A stretch of 64,000 nt of DNA from Neoceratodus forsteri (lineage: Eukaryota > Chordata > Ceratodontiformes > Ceratodontidae): assembly GCA_016271365.2 (NCBI GenBank), contig JADMNL010000028.1:101531001-101595000 (forward strand), written 5' to 3'. This document shows, one piece after another, positions 1 to 10,560 of this stretch (position 1 is its first letter; every line of letters starts with the position of its first letter). The notes beneath the pieces are model-generated. The model was given only the letters and a program-made list of their open reading frames with translations. It was not told where the DNA came from and ran no database searches. The position numbers and the translations under genes are program-made.

Positions 1-866
1 AGGGATACAGGACCTACAGGATGATCTGGAAAAGCTGGGGAGGTGGTCCAGGATCTGGCAGCTTGGCTTCAATGCCAAGAAATGTAAAGTTATGCATATT
101 GGAGCCAAGAATCCCAGGACAGAGTACTACCTTGGTGGAGTCCAGGTATCTGCAACAGAGGAGGAGAAGGTCCTGGGAGTGATGATCACTAGTGACCTGA
201 AGCAATCCACACAGTGCAAGAAAGCAGCAGCAAAGGACAACAAGATACTGGGATGCATGGCTAGGTGGATCAGTAATAGGATAAAGGAAGTTATACTGCC
301 CTTGTACAGGTCCCTGGTTAGGCCACATCTAGAGTATGGAGTTCAGTACTGGTGCCCACACCTCAAAAAGGACATTCACCTGCTAGAGAAGGTACAGAAG
401 AGGGCTACAAAGATGACAGTGGGTCAACAGGGTAAGGCATATAAGGAGAGGTTGAGGACACTGAACATGTACTCCCTGGAGGACAGGGCGCGACATGATT
501 CGGACCTTCAAGTACTTGAAAGGGATAAATAATGTGGATAAGGAGAGCCTCTAAGCTGAGTGGCAAGCATAACATGAGGGGGCACAGTCCTAAGCTGGAG
601 GGTGGGAGGTTTAGGAAGGAGGTCAGGAAGCACTTCTTCACAGAGAGGGTGGTAGAGACTTGGAATGCGCTGCCAGAAGAGGTGATCTCGCTGAAGACAG
701 TGGGCATCTTATAGGCATAGGGGGAAGGTAAGGATCATGGGTAGGGAGGATGGGAGGAGTAAGGGGGGGGGCAGGGACAGTAGCTCAAGCTGTGGACTTT
801 GCAACACAGCGGACTAGACAGACCAAATGGCTTTCTTCTGCTGGCTTCTTCATATGTTCGTATGTA
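1..866 (+). mobile_element. CR1-like LINE (CR1-a), 3' portion
   Basis: The C-terminal part of a CR1-superfamily ORF2 is followed by about 150 bp of 3' UTR. Translation is open from base 2, so the element continues left of the window. It ends with two near-copies of GTTCGTA-like sequence (about 853-866), the short tandem tail typical of CR1-type elements, with no poly(A). The 3' UTR phrase about a CTAGA-type block before the tail recurs on the minus strand at 59,192-59,260 (CR1-d), so both are one family. DNA right of 866 is the end of the A1 recombinase in the opposite orientation, so this LINE is inserted in DIRS-A1. Confidence 0.85.
2..714 (+). pseudogene. CR1-like reverse transcriptase, C-terminal domain
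   Basis: Reading from base 2 gives the end of the palm/thumb region (LGFNAKKCKVMHIG), then the diagnostic CR1 block PLYRSLVRPHLEYG and VQKRATKM. The frame stops at 532 and the final segment (FFTERVVETWNALPEEV) continues in an overlapping frame to 714, so there is at least one frameshift. The catalytic FADD box lies left of the window. In CR1 elements this protein copies the LINE RNA at a nicked target site. This copy cannot make a complete protein. Confidence 0.85.
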
Positions 867-1750
867 TGGGGATGTCTCTGGAAGCAGCCACCGAGGCAGC
901 AGTATGTCTTGTGGCATGAGCCATTAGCCCTACAGGAAGCTCTCTACCAGCCAACTTATAGCAGAGATCGATACAAGATGCAATTCACCTAGCAATCGTC
1001 TGCTTTGCTGCCGATCTACCAGATGTGGCTTTAGCATATATCACAGTTGGTGTGCCTCACCATTAACTCCAGCCGTGCGTTCCTTATAAGTGAGTGCCCT
1101 CTGCAGTTCCAACGTATGGAGCCCACAGTCTGACTCCAAAGATGGGTTCATAAAGTATACTGGTAATTAAGTCACCTGGTTAAGGTGAAACTCCAATACA
1201 TCCTTCAGAAGGCACTTTGGGTGGCACGAAGGACGACGACCTCTGTGTGGAAGATCTGATAAGAAGACTTCACCAAGACTGCCTGGAGCTTACCAACCCT
1301 TTAGGTGGATGTGACAGCCACCAAGAAAGTGGTCTTACAGAACAGGTGAGACATCACACCATGCATAAGCTCAAATTGCTTGCCCATAAGCACAGCCAGC
1401 ACCAGCAAGAGGTCCCAAGGTGGTGCAAGTTCATGCACTGGAGGGTACAAGTGGACAAGGCCCTTGAAAATGCATCCAAACACCTTCTCCTAAGCCACCG
1501 TCGGCATATCGGCCCATACCTGGCATGCAGAGATGGCGTCCAAGTGCACCTTGAGGGTCTTTGCTCACAGTCTCAGCTGGGAGAAGGACCACAGGTGCTC
1601 AAGGATATCAGTCACAGAGCAGGCAGGGGGAATCGAGCTCCTTGTCCTGACACCAAATGGAAAACTGTTGTAGAACCAGCGAGTCGACTCCTTACAGGAT
1701 GCATCCACAATGCAGAGCACTTCCTCCGAATGATCAAAAGCCTGAACTCA
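867..1750 (-). pseudogene. DIRS-A1 tyrosine recombinase, degraded
   Basis: The minus-strand translation in several frames matches the A2 recombinase: PPWDLLLVLAVLMGKQFELMHG and FLVAVTST (positions 1,301-1,483), then further matches down to 867. The family uses an Arg, His-x-x-Arg and Tyr catalytic set to integrate a circular DNA form. Here the arginine region is broken by stops and the last catalytic block is missing because CR1-a starts at 866. Non-functional. Confidence 0.7.
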
Positions 1751-2620
1751 GGAACCAGGCCATGCGGTGAAGGGACTGAAAGTCCATGTGCAGGACCATC
1801 CCCTGCTGTCTGGTTGGCAAGTATGTGCTAAGAGCAACATGACGGAGGCCTGCTGCTGAGGTGATGCAGGTATCAGAACTGCTGTGGCCAGTCTAGAGCT
1901 ATCAGGATCATCCACACCTTGTCCTTCCGGGTCTTGACCACCACCTTGTGAAACAAGGGAAGAGGAAAGACGTAAAGGAGGCCTAGGGTCCAGGGCCTCA
2001 CAAAGGCACCCCCCCTCAGTGTTCTGGACTGTGGGGGAAGGGCCCAGAACAGTCTCAAATTTGCACTCTCCTAGGAGGCAAACAGGTCCACCAGAAGTGT
2101 GCCCCACAGGGAGAACAGGTGGTTCACCACCTTCCGATTCAGGGATCATCTGTGCAAAGTCTCTCCCAACTGGCTGAGAGCTTCAGCCAGCTGACTGTCC
2201 ACTCCAGCGACATGGACTGCCAGCAGGTCTACCCTCAGGCTGTGCGTGAGGGTCCAGGTGCAGAGGGTCTCCTGACAAGGGAAGAGAGTGTGTGCTGCCC
2301 TGCCAGTTCAGGTAGAACGTGGTCACAGTGTGGTCTGTCTGGACTTGCACAACCTGACCCTTATTAAAGAAGCAAATCCCATCAGAGCTAGCTGCACTGC
2401 ACAGAGATCCAGCAGGCTGATGTGGTGAAGAGACTCGCTGGATGACCAGAACCTATGGGCTCTGCTGTCCCCAAGGTGCGCTCACCACCCCACCAGAGAC
2501 GCGTCCATCATCAGAGTGACAGCACTAGGTGGACAAAACAGGACTCGTTTCTTCACATGTTCCAGGATCAGCCAACACTGGATGCTATCCCACACAGACT
2601 GGGTCACTGTGACCGGCTGG
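1751..2620 (-). pseudogene. DIRS-A1 RNase H and following conserved block
   Basis: Minus-strand fragments match A2 RNase H: the final motif survives as AEALSQL near 2,170-2,190, and VDLFAS follows at about 2,065-2,085. Next is the conserved post-RNase H block (GLLYVFPLPLFHKVV, LIALDWPQQF, about 1,875-2,000). The domain degrades RNA in the RNA:DNA hybrid during DIRS replication. Stops and indels break every long frame. Confidence 0.65.
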
Positions 2621-3480
2621 TGCAAGTGCCCTAGTCACTAGGATCACTGACTGCCCAATTCTCACTGCAGCTGGTGCATCCACCAGAAGGTCCACCAGAC
2701 CATGCTGGTGCAGGATGCAGTGCACCCCAGCAGTTGCAGGAAGTTCCAGGCAGGCACAAGCACCGACCTGAAATGATCGGGTAAAGGAGGCAAGATTCAG
2801 CAGCTCTAGCTTTGCCCGATGAACTGAATCATCTACGAGGGATCAGTTCGGACTTGGCTGGGTTGAACAGTTGGTTTGGAGGACCAGATCCTAGACTGCT
2901 CCATGTCCTCCTTGGACAGTCAAGCTGTCAGACAGTCATCCAGATAGGGCTATACCCTGATGCTCTTGTGCCTCAGGAAAGCTGCTACCACTGCCATACA
3001 CTTGGTTAAGACCCTGGGCGCAGAACGACAGGCCAAAGGGCATAACCTGAAAGTAATAAAGAACCCTTTCTGTGCAGAACTGAAGGTACTGCCAATATAG
3101 GAGGACTGGGATGAGGAAGAATGCATCCTGGAGATCTAAGGAGCAGAACTACATGTCCTGCTCTAGGGACAGTATGATCTGATTCAGGGTAACCATTTTC
3201 TCATGTACAGCTGCCTGGACATAGGCCATGGCTGCTTTTGCAAGGAGCTGAGAGAGACATCCTCTGTGAGGGTGGACAGTATCCTGTGCCACAAAGGACT
3301 CATCAGGAGCATGGGATCGGTAAGCAGGAGAGCATCGAAGTCTACAGGCAGCCCTCTGCCTACCACCTCTAGTACTCACTTGTTCATCGAAATGACTGAT
3401 CAATGTGGCCAGAGCTGGATCAGGGACTGGACAGGCAGGTGGTTGACAGCCCCCCCAAGACACGTCACTGGACACCTTTG
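2621..3480 (-). pseudogene. DIRS-A1 reverse transcriptase, degraded
   Basis: The minus strand at about 2,920-3,030 reads APRVLTKCMAVVAAFL, a stop, then PYLDDCL. This is the DIRS RT block with the YLDD catalytic box still spelled correctly. The frame at 3,149-3,475 carries the upstream part, ending in MVTLNQIILSLEQDM. At least one in-frame stop lies directly before the catalytic box, so no functional RT can be made. Confidence 0.7.
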
Positions 3481-4178
3481 AGGGGCATCAGCCACTGAGG
3501 CCAAAAGGGCATCATTTTCTCACCCCCACCTCTTTCTAGCCCCTGGTTGGGGCACCAGGCTGTGTATTCTCCCTACTGGGGCGGCTGAAGGAATTGAAAG
3601 GCCCTTTTCAGTTTCTGGGAGTTATCCTCCTCCTTGAACAAAATTACAGAATCCAGTGTGGCACTGGACTTCAGTTCTGGTGAGATGTCCTTCTACCCCG
3701 GGCCAAAGAGGTCTGTGCCCAAAGAAGCGGACATCAGCCAGCTTGTGCTGAGTGCCCACCGTGAAGGTGGAGAGCTTTAGCCAGAACCTGCAACACATCC
3801 GGCCACTGCCACAGCATAGACACAGGGCCGCCCCATCTCCAAGGCTGTCTGGAGTTGGTGTTTAGCCAATGCTTGACCCTGGTCTCTAACTTCACTGAAA
3901 GCTGCTTATCGACAGGTAGGTGAGAAAGGACATCAGCTAGCACTCTCCAACAGGGAGATGGCCAACTTTGGTCACATCATAGCGTAGCTCATCTGATGAA
4001 GACCCAGAAAAGATGTGGAATAAATCTTTTGGGTCGTGTGGTCAAACTTTTTAGATTCCTTGTCTGGGGGCTTGTCCATGTCCCCTGGTTTCTTGACTTC
4101 CAGAATTCAGAGTCCACGGCCAAACCATCGGCTGAGGGATGGTCCGAGAACCCCAAAAGGGACCTAGTGGGTATATAC
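3481..4178 (-). pseudogene. DIRS-A1 gag-like ORF, C-terminal segment
   Basis: The minus-strand reading ending at 4,178 (YIPTRSLLGFSDHPSADGL) aligns with A2 gag (AVPTGSLPSFSEHPSAEGL, about 8,160-8,215). The segment 3,734-3,943 (LSHLPVDKQLSVKLETRV) aligns with A2 PHLPADLQTTVRQV. It is the direct continuation of 9,999-10,469 once A2 is removed. DIRS gag-like proteins are presumed structural or RNA-binding. No catalytic role is visible. Confidence 0.7.
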
Positions 4179-4389
4179 AGGTTACTCTCCTGTAACAGGA
4201 GTTCTAGGAATGGTATACGTTGTTCGTCCACACTGTCTGGCAGGTTCCTTGCCGCTTTAAATCTTGCCGGAAGGTCTTCAAGCTGGCTCCTCCTACCCAC
4301 CCAGGTGGTAAAACTCTTGGCTCCGCCCCATGACGCCAGATCTAGCCTGCTGGAAGCCAGGTTGTGCATTGAAGCCAGGGAGGTCGGAT
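4179..4389 (-). repeat. DIRS-A2 3' inverted terminal repeat
   Basis: This copy is an inverted match to 9,840-9,998: the runs TTGTTCGTCCACAC, GGAAGGTCTTCAAGCTGGCT and ATGACGCCAGATCT recur as reverse complements there. The outermost 10 bp (AGGTTACTCT) belong to the terminal extension that is present only at this end and in the ICR. Confidence 0.85.
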
Positions 4390-4490
4390 GGATCGTGTGG
4401 ATGAACAACATATACCATTCCTAGAACTCCTGTTACAGGTGAGTAACCTGTATTTCTAGGGACATGGATATGTTGTTCATCCACACTGTC
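4390..4490. repeat. DIRS-A2 internal complementary region (ICR)
   Basis: The left half (about 4,398-4,449) is the reverse complement of the outer left end (4,179-4,235). The right half (4,453-4,490) is the reverse complement of the outer right end (about 9,960-9,998). GTA at 4,450-4,452 lies between them. This arrangement defines the DIRS ICR, which templates completion of the circular DNA intermediate. It also contains AGGTGAGTA (4,437-4,445), a splice-donor-like string shared with other elements here. Confidence 0.85.
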
Positions 4491-4579
4491 TGGCAGACTC
4501 CTAGCAGTTCTCCGGGAGGAGGGAGGCAAGGCGCACCCCTACTTAGGGAATAGAGACTGGAGAACTGAGGCCCCAAAAC

Positions 4580-5529
4580 CAGCATCCCGGCGTGACTCAA
4601 GGTCGATGTGGTAGTGGGTAATAAAGGTATGTGCTGACTTCCAGGTAGCAGCCCTGCAGATATCCTGGATAGGGACATCCCTGGAAGCAGCTACCGATGC
4701 AGCAGTATGGCGGGTGAGCGAGCTCTTATCCCTCTGGGAGGCTCCATGCCCGTCAACCTATAGCAGAGATCTATGCAGGAGGTGACCCACCTGCTTATTG
4801 TCCGCTTGGCTGCAGGTCTGCCAGGTGCGGCTTCAGCGTAGGTGACAAACAGCTGGCAAACCTCTCCCCGAACTTCAGCCATCTGCTCCTTATAATAAGC
4901 GACCGCTCTTCTAGGGTCCAAAGTATGGAGCCTATACTCGGCCTCCGAGGTGTGACTGGGGTAGAACACCGGCAGAGTCAACACCTGGTTAAGGTGAAAC
5001 TCCGACACCACCTTCGGAAGGAACTTCGGGTGGGGCGCAGGACAACCTTGTCCCGGTGGAAGACCAGATAAGGAGACTCTATGGAAAGCGCCTGGAGCTG
5101 TCCCATCCTTCTGGCTGACGTGATAGCCACCAAGAAGGCGGTCTTCCACGACAGGTGGGAGATAGCGCACCTGTGCATCGGTTCGAATGGCTTGCCCATG
5201 AGTTTGGCCAATACCAGCAGTAGATCCCAAGGAGGTGGAGGTTCTCGCACCGGAGGGGAAATGTGATCAAGGCCTTTGAAAAAGCGCAAGACCACCTTCT
5301 GCTGCGCCACCGACTGCTTCCCGGCCCACGCCCGGTAAGCAGAGATGGCTGCCAGGTGCATCTTAAGGGTCGTCAACCGAAGCCCTTGCTGAGAAAGGGA
5401 CCACAGGTAGTCCAGAATGCTTGCCAAGGGACAGGCGGAAGGGTCCAAGCTCTTCCCCGACACTAAATAGAGAATATCTTCCATTTGAAGACGTAGCATT
5501 TCCTGGTCGACTCTTACGGGACGCCTCAA
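4580..5529 (-). pseudogene. DIRS-A2 tyrosine recombinase
   Basis: The minus-strand ORF 4,978-5,529 starts MRRPVRVDQEM and carries the core-binding half (LRLTTLKMHLAAISAYRAW, PPPPWDLLLVLAKLM). It reaches the first catalytic arginine region as ITSARRMGQL. A frameshift moves the rest to the 4,691-5,230 frame (FLPKVVSEFHLNQV, TLDPRRAVAYY, KRTISRWV). The expected HSTR box reads HPPY at about 4,705-4,720, so the second arginine is lost. A tyrosine-containing THYH string remains near 4,610. Probably inactive. Confidence 0.8.
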
Positions 5530-6433
5530 CGACGTTGAGGACCTCGTCGGAAAGACCCAAGGCCTGGAACTCTGGCCGCTCAGGAACCAGGCCGTCAGGG
5601 TGCAGGGATTGAAGGTCCAGATGGAATACCTTCCCTGGTTGACTGAGATCAGGTCCGGGCGGGCTGGAAGCTGCCCGAGCCTGAGCCGAGACTGAGGGGT
5701 CTGGATACCAGAACTGGCGGGGCCAGTCTGGGGCTACCAGAATCACCTGCGCCTTGTCCCTCCTCACCTCGAGAAGCACCTTGTGGATCAAGGGAAATGG
5801 GGGGAAGGCGTAGAAGAGGCCCGGGGTCCACGGCCTCGAGAAGGCATCCCCCTGCAGCGAGCCCTGCTGAGGGGGGCGGGCATGGAACAGTCTCAGCTTC
5901 GCATTCTCCCTGGAGGCAAACAGGTCCACCTGAGGCGTGCCCCAGTGGGAGAACAGATCTTGTACTACCTTCAGCAGGAGAGACCACTCGTGAGACGCAG
6001 CCTCTATCCGGCTTAGGGCATCGGCCAGGGTGTTGGAGGCTCCTGCCACGTTAATGGCTAGGAGATCCACCTCCAGGCTGCGCATGAGGGACCAAATGCG
6101 GAGAGCTTCCTTGCATAACAGCATGGAGCGCGTCCCGCCCTGGCGGTTCAGGTAGTACATGGTTGTGGTATTGTCCGTCTGGACCTGGACCACTTGACCC
6201 CGTAGAAACGGAGCGAAGGCGGTGAGAACTAGAAGGACCGCTCGGAGCTCCAGCAGGTTGATATGGCATCGGGACTCCCGACGGGACCAGAAGCCGTGCA
6301 CTCTGTGCTCCCCCAGATGGGCACCCCAACCCATCAGAGATGCATCGGTCGACAGAGACCGTTGGCTCGGCGACGAGACAGGATGCCCTCCTGCAGATGT
6401 GCTGGAACGGTCCACCACTGGAGAGCGTTCCAC
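5363..6433 (-). CDS. DIRS-A2 RNase H plus post-RNase H block
   Basis: A 356-aa open frame, the longest intact piece of A2. The RNase H acidic residues are all visible in order: STDASLMGWGAH, INLLELRAVL, QTDNTTTMYY and NTLADALSRI. The conserved tail follows: QVDLFASRENAKL, GLFYAFPPFPLIHKVL, VILVAPDWPRQFWYP. The last part (after about 5,530) runs out of frame into the recombinase region. The enzyme removes template RNA during DIRS reverse transcription. The post-RNase H block is conserved in all DIRS here but I cannot assign it a function. The start Met is arbitrary: in the element this domain is fused to RT. Confidence 0.8.
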   Translation of the reverse strand: MERSPVVDRSSTSAGGHPVSSPSQRSLSTDASLMGWGAHLGEHRVHGFWSRRESRCHINLLELRAVLLVLTAFAPFLRGQVVQVQTDNTTTMYYLNRQGGTRSMLLCKEALRIWSLMRSLEVDLLAINVAGASNTLADALSRIEAASHEWSLLLKVVQDLFSHWGTPQVDLFASRENAKLRLFHARPPQQGSLQGDAFSRPWTPGLFYAFPPFPLIHKVLLEVRRDKAQVILVAPDWPRQFWYPDPSVSAQARAASSPPGPDLSQPGKVFHLDLQSLHPDGLVPERPEFQALGLSDEVLNVVEASRKSRPGNATSSNGRYSLFSVGEELGPFRLSLGKHSGLPVVPFSARASVDDP

Positions 6434-7440
6434 ATCTCCTGGGTCACTGTCACGGGCTGGTCCAATGGATCACAGCGTTGTGACCACTGGCTGGCCAGTC
6501 CCCACTGAAGGGGATGCATGTACCAACGAGCCCAATGGACCACGCTGGTACAGGCCGCCATGAGGCCCAGGAAGTCCCGGGAAGGGCGCGATTGCCCAAC
6601 CAGAAATGATTGGGCAAAGGAGGAAAGAACCTCGGCCCTGTCTGCCGGGAACCGAGCTCTGGCTCGAAGAGAGTCGAGCTCTGCCCCGATGAAGAGTATC
6701 ACCTACTTCGGCACGAGTTCCGACTTGGCCTCGTTGATAAGGAGGCCAATCTGAGAGCAAACCTGGAGGGCCAGATATCTGGACCGCTCCACCTCCACTC
6801 TGGAGGGGGCTGCAATCAGCCAGTCGTTCTGGTAGGGGTACACCCAGACCCTTCGGCGCCGCAGGAATGCTGTCACCACTGCCATGCATTTGGTGAAGAC
6901 CCTGGGAGCTAGAGAGGCCAAGGGCATGGCCCGAACTCAGAAGGGATCCTTCCGTCTGAAGTGGAGGAATCTCTGATGAGATGGACGGATCAGGACGTGA
7001 AAATGTCGTCTGGAGGTCCAGGAACAAAACCACACGCCTGGTTCCAAGGATGGAATTATCTGAGCCAGAGTGACCATCCTGAAGGTCCGAGACCTTAGGA
7101 ACCTGTTCAGGTCGTGCAGGTCGAGGATGGGCGCCAGCCCCGTCGTTTCGGGACCAGAAAATACCTGGACACAAACCCTGGGTCTGGAGGAGGATCCGCC
7201 ACCTTCCTGATCACCTCTTTTTCGAGGAGCAGGGCAATATCGGCTCGGCGGGCCGACAGCGAGGCTGCGGACCCCGTGGCCCCCCGAAGGGCGGCGGCTC
7301 GAAAGGGTGGTATCTGCTCGAACTCCAGAGGTAGGCCCTTTCCTACCACCTCCAACACCCAGCAGTCCATGGTGATAGCGGACCAGGCGGAATGGAAGTG
7401 GCGGAGCCGTCCCCCCATGGGGGAACCCAGGGGGGAGTGA
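6434..7440 (-). pseudogene. DIRS-A2 reverse transcriptase, frameshifted
   Basis: Three frames are needed. 7,107-7,418 gives DIALLLEKEVIRKVADPPP and RYFLVPKRRGWRPS. A second frame gives RFLRSRTFRMVTLAQIIPSL. 6,703-6,927 gives APRVFTKCMAVVTAFL and the catalytic region as YQNDWL. The usual DIRS box is YLDDWL, so the first aspartate is replaced. 6,334-6,702 gives FIGAELDSLRARA and LQWWTVPAHLQEG, the RT connection region. Inactive by both frameshifts and active-site change. Confidence 0.8.
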
Positions 7441-7449
7441 CGAGGCTGG

Positions 7450-9738
7450 GGGCAGCACCCCTCAAGCAGTCACTGGGCAGGCTTGGAGGAGGAGAAACCG
7501 GCCAAGGAACCTCCTGGGCCTTTACCTCCTTGCTTCCTGTTGGAGGAAGCCGTGGGCTTGGGTTTGGGATGCCAAGCGCGAGCCTGCTGGCCCTGTTGGG
7601 CCGGTCGTGCTGCAGGGGCCGAAGGACGAAAGGACTTATGCTGTTGACGGCGGCCTTTGTCCCTCTGGGCGGAGGTGACCGAGTCCAGAGTGGCATTGGA
7701 CTTTTCGATCCGCTGGAGGTGTCCCTCCACTCCAGGGCCAAAGAGGTCAGTCCCCAAGAAGGGGACGTCCGCCAACTTGTGTGCTGGGTATCTGCCGTGA
7801 AGGTGGATATCCTCAGCCACGCCCTGCGACGCATAGCCACTGCAGCCACTACTGACCTGGTACAGGAATCACCTATGTCCAGAGCAGTCTGAAGCTGCTG
7901 CTTCGCCACCGCCCTACCCTGGTCCCGCACCTGACGGACCGTGGTCTGCAGGTCGGCCGGGAGATGAGGGACAAGCTCATCCAGGGAGCCCATGAGGCGT
8001 GGGAGAAGTGTGCCATCAGCACAACCGAACTGGCCTGTCTGAGGCCGTGGGAGGGCCATGGCGTACACACCTTGCTCGGCAAGTCCAGCTTTTGGACTCT
8101 GTCGGGGAGCTTATCACATCCGAGCATTGCGGACGCTGGAAGACGCTGTCAGTGACTAACCCCTCAGCAGAGGGGTGCTCTGAGAAACTGGGCAAAGAGC
8201 CGGTAGGGACAGCATACTTCCTGGCCATCCTGGCCGAGGGCGCAGGACAGGAAGCAGGCCGCTGCCAAAGCTCCAAGGCTGGGTCGACAATGGCCTCAGC
8301 CACCGGAAAGGCCTCAGTGGGAGAATCCCCTCGGTCCAGTATCTCCATCAGAGGATACTTGGCCTGTTTGGACACGGGCTCGAGCTGCATCCCAGTGGAC
8401 TCAGAGATGATCGTGCAGAGACCCAAGAAGGACGATGGTCTATCGTCAATGACTGGTCCAGGAGGACTCCAGGTTGACCTGCCTGGAGAACAGGGAGGAG
8501 TCGTCATTGGACTCGAAGAGTCTCTGCAAGAGCTGCCTCGCCCTGAGCCACCCTCTACCTGCAGAGGGCGGTTGGGGTGAGGGTGACCGACAACCTGTGG
8601 GGCAGACCGTGACCCGACCGAGAATCCTTGGTCGGTGCCCCGACCCGGTTGTGGAGGTGGAGGTTCCACCACAATCGGTGGAGCATCCGGTTTCATCCGA
8701 ACAACTGGCCCAGGCGCGCATCTCGACTGGAGCGAGCAGTTGCTTTAAGTCGTTGGGCGACAGCCCCTTGATGGCCGGGGCTGAACTGGAGTCGGTTTAG
8801 TCCGGACAACAGTAACTGCTGCCACATAGCTCCTAATAGCGATGTAATTTCACGTCGGCGCCTCTCCTCCTCCGAGGAAGAGGAAGGCAGCGCCGCTTCA
8901 CTGGTACCCGAGACCGCCCGATAGGGAGGAGCGGCTTGACCGAGATGAAGTCTGAGACAGAGACCCTCGGGTGACCGAGGGCGGGCCTGGGAAGGGGCGG
9001 GGACACCCGCCTTCCCTTGGCTCGGCACTTTATCTGGGGACTGCTGCCCCGGCGCACGCAGATCCTCGGTCCCGCCGGGGAACCGTGAGGGAGGATTGTC
9101 TGCTTCACCAGTCGAGCCTGTCCGACGGGTCGAGGAAAATCTCGACTGCATCGACGAGGAGTCTCGCAGGCTGGCCTGACTGGGACACCGTGAAGCCAGC
9201 GGCCTGAGCCGCAACCTCGACCGAAGTCGACGGTCGGCTGTCCGGGGAAGGAGACCTCTCCCGCTCCCATGAACGCCGATGGTGGGACTTACCCTTCGAC
9301 TCCTTCTTCTTGGGCTGAGAAGAAAGTCCCGAAGGCCCCTCTCCCTTCGTGGAAAGGGACTGACAAAGCTGTGTACGAGGAACTCAGAGAAAGCGGGATA
9401 AATGCCGCAGCCGAGGAGGAAGATGTGGCCTGGGCCACCTCCTCCTCGAGGGCGATCATATGCTCGAGCTGCTCAGCCTAGCCAGCCGCCGCAGATACTG
9501 CCCAACGAGCCTCTCTGGATTTTACCAGCGGGTAACGCTCCTCGGGGTGCCCGAGCTTCAATCGGGCAGCGCGATCTTCCAGGACGTTGGCCGAAAAAGT
9601 GCAGCACAACTCGCAGGCCTGCGGGTTGTGGTCTAGGCCTAGGCAGTAGATGCACGTGGAGTGCGGATCCGTCCTGGACATTTTCTGCCCGCAAGGGCAC
9701 CTCCTCAAGCCGGGAATCGATTTGTCCATCGCAGCCAT
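7450..9738 (-). pseudogene. DIRS-A2 gag-like ORF with N-terminal Cys/His motif
   Basis: The start at 9,738 gives MAAMDKSIPGLRRCPCG, then DPHSTCIYCLGLDH and CELCCTF. This four-cysteine-plus-histidine pattern recurs in A1, B, C1, C2 and D. Later frames carry a Ser/Pro-rich linker (about 8,693-9,214, SSSSEEERRRREITSLLG), a middle domain (8,016-8,696, KQAKYPLMEILDRG) and a helical C-terminal domain (7,870-8,030, HLPADLQTTVRQV, RRRAWLRIST). The basic tail lies at 7,470-7,820. Several frameshifts separate these pieces. Probably the structural/RNA-binding ORF1 product of DIRS. Confidence 0.75.
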
Positions 9739-9839
9739 GAGGATGATGAAGACAGAAGTTTAAAAACTTCAAAACTAGTTTCGGACGAACAAGAGTTAGG
9801 ATCCAGTCTAAAATGCAGAGCACTAAGGAGGGAACCTGA

Positions 9840-9998
9840 GCTTCAAGCGGTAAGGAAGATCTGGCGTCATGATGGAGCTGAGAGTTTACTGCGCTGGTGG
9901 GTGGGAGAGCCAGCTTGAAGACCTTCCGGCCAAGATTCATAAGCGCAAGGAACCTGCCAACGTGTGGATGAACAACATATCCATGTCTCTAGAACAAG
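9840..9998 (-). repeat. DIRS-A2 5' inverted terminal repeat
   Basis: Inverted copy of 4,200-4,389. It contains AACAACATATCCATGTCTCT at the outer end, repeated as reverse complement in the ICR at about 4,455-4,480. In DIRS elements the 5' repeat carries the promoter. No convincing TATA box is visible here. Confidence 0.8.
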
Positions 9999-10469
9999 TA
10001 CTTGTGGATGGTGGGTGCTGGGCAGGATGCTGGATACTGCAAAGCTTCAGGCCATACCAAAATAGCCTCAGCCATGGGAAAAGCAATCTCCAGGTGTTCA
10101 TCCCTATTCAGGATGTCTGTGAAAGGGTACTTAGCCATTTTCAGAACAGGCTCCAGAGGAACATTCATGGACTCCAATAAATGTTTTATGAGAGTGCCAA
10201 ACACTGGCCCAAGGGTTGGTAGCCAAGTCCTTGACTGATGCTTGGTCGATAGTATGACCTTCGACAACTGCATGGACAAGCCACTGGAGTCAGATGCACC
10301 CCCCCAAAAAGCCCTCGACCTTTGCTGCCATGGACCACCTGGAGTCATCCCACTGGGTGCCTTCCATTGATATCCAGGCTGGCAAACTAGCTGCAGAATG
10401 GGAGTCCTTAGTCGGTGCTTCACCAAATGCTGCAGTGGAGCTGGCTCCACCATCAAGAGTTGTGAGATC
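9999..10469 (-). pseudogene. DIRS-A1 gag-like ORF, middle segment
   Basis: The minus-strand ORF 9,989-10,456 contains PLEPVLKMAKYPFTDILNRD and YPASCPAPTIHKY, aligning with A2 QLEPVSKQAKYPLMEILDRG and RPASCPAPSARMARKY. It ends at the A2 insertion on one side and at the L1 target duplication (10,460-10,469) on the other. It resumes at 18,485 upstream and at 4,178 downstream. Confidence 0.75.
10460..10469. repeat. L1 target site duplication, left copy
   Basis: TTGTGAGATC is repeated exactly at 18,475-18,484, directly after the L1 poly(A). The two copies bracket the complete L1. Confidence 0.9.
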
Positions 10470-10560
10470 GACTTCCGGTGACATCAGCGGCTGAATGGCG
10501 GCTTGGGTCTGAGCTCCGCATAGCCTTGAAAAAATCTAATTGCATCCACTGCCTTAAAAT

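Larger units (their letters stand above)
4179..9998 (-). mobile_element. DIRS-A2, complete DIRS retrotransposon inside A1
   Basis: A 5.8-kb minus-strand DIRS with gag, RT, RNase H and YR, flanked by inverted repeats (4,179-4,389 and about 9,840-9,998), plus an internal complementary region at about 4,390-4,490. Both ends are bordered by the trinucleotide TAC (4,176-4,178 and 9,999-10,001). Its complement GTA (4,450-4,452) sits exactly where the two end copies meet in the ICR. There is no other target duplication. The element splits the A1 gag between IHKY and IPTR. ORFs are frameshifted and the RT box is mutated, so it is inactive but fairly well preserved. Confidence 0.9.

Noticed and set aside
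3989..4424. Two overlapping 140-aa frames on opposite strands
   Set aside because: They read through the A2 terminal repeat and ICR. The part left of 4,178 on the minus strand is A1 gag; the rest is repeat sequence.
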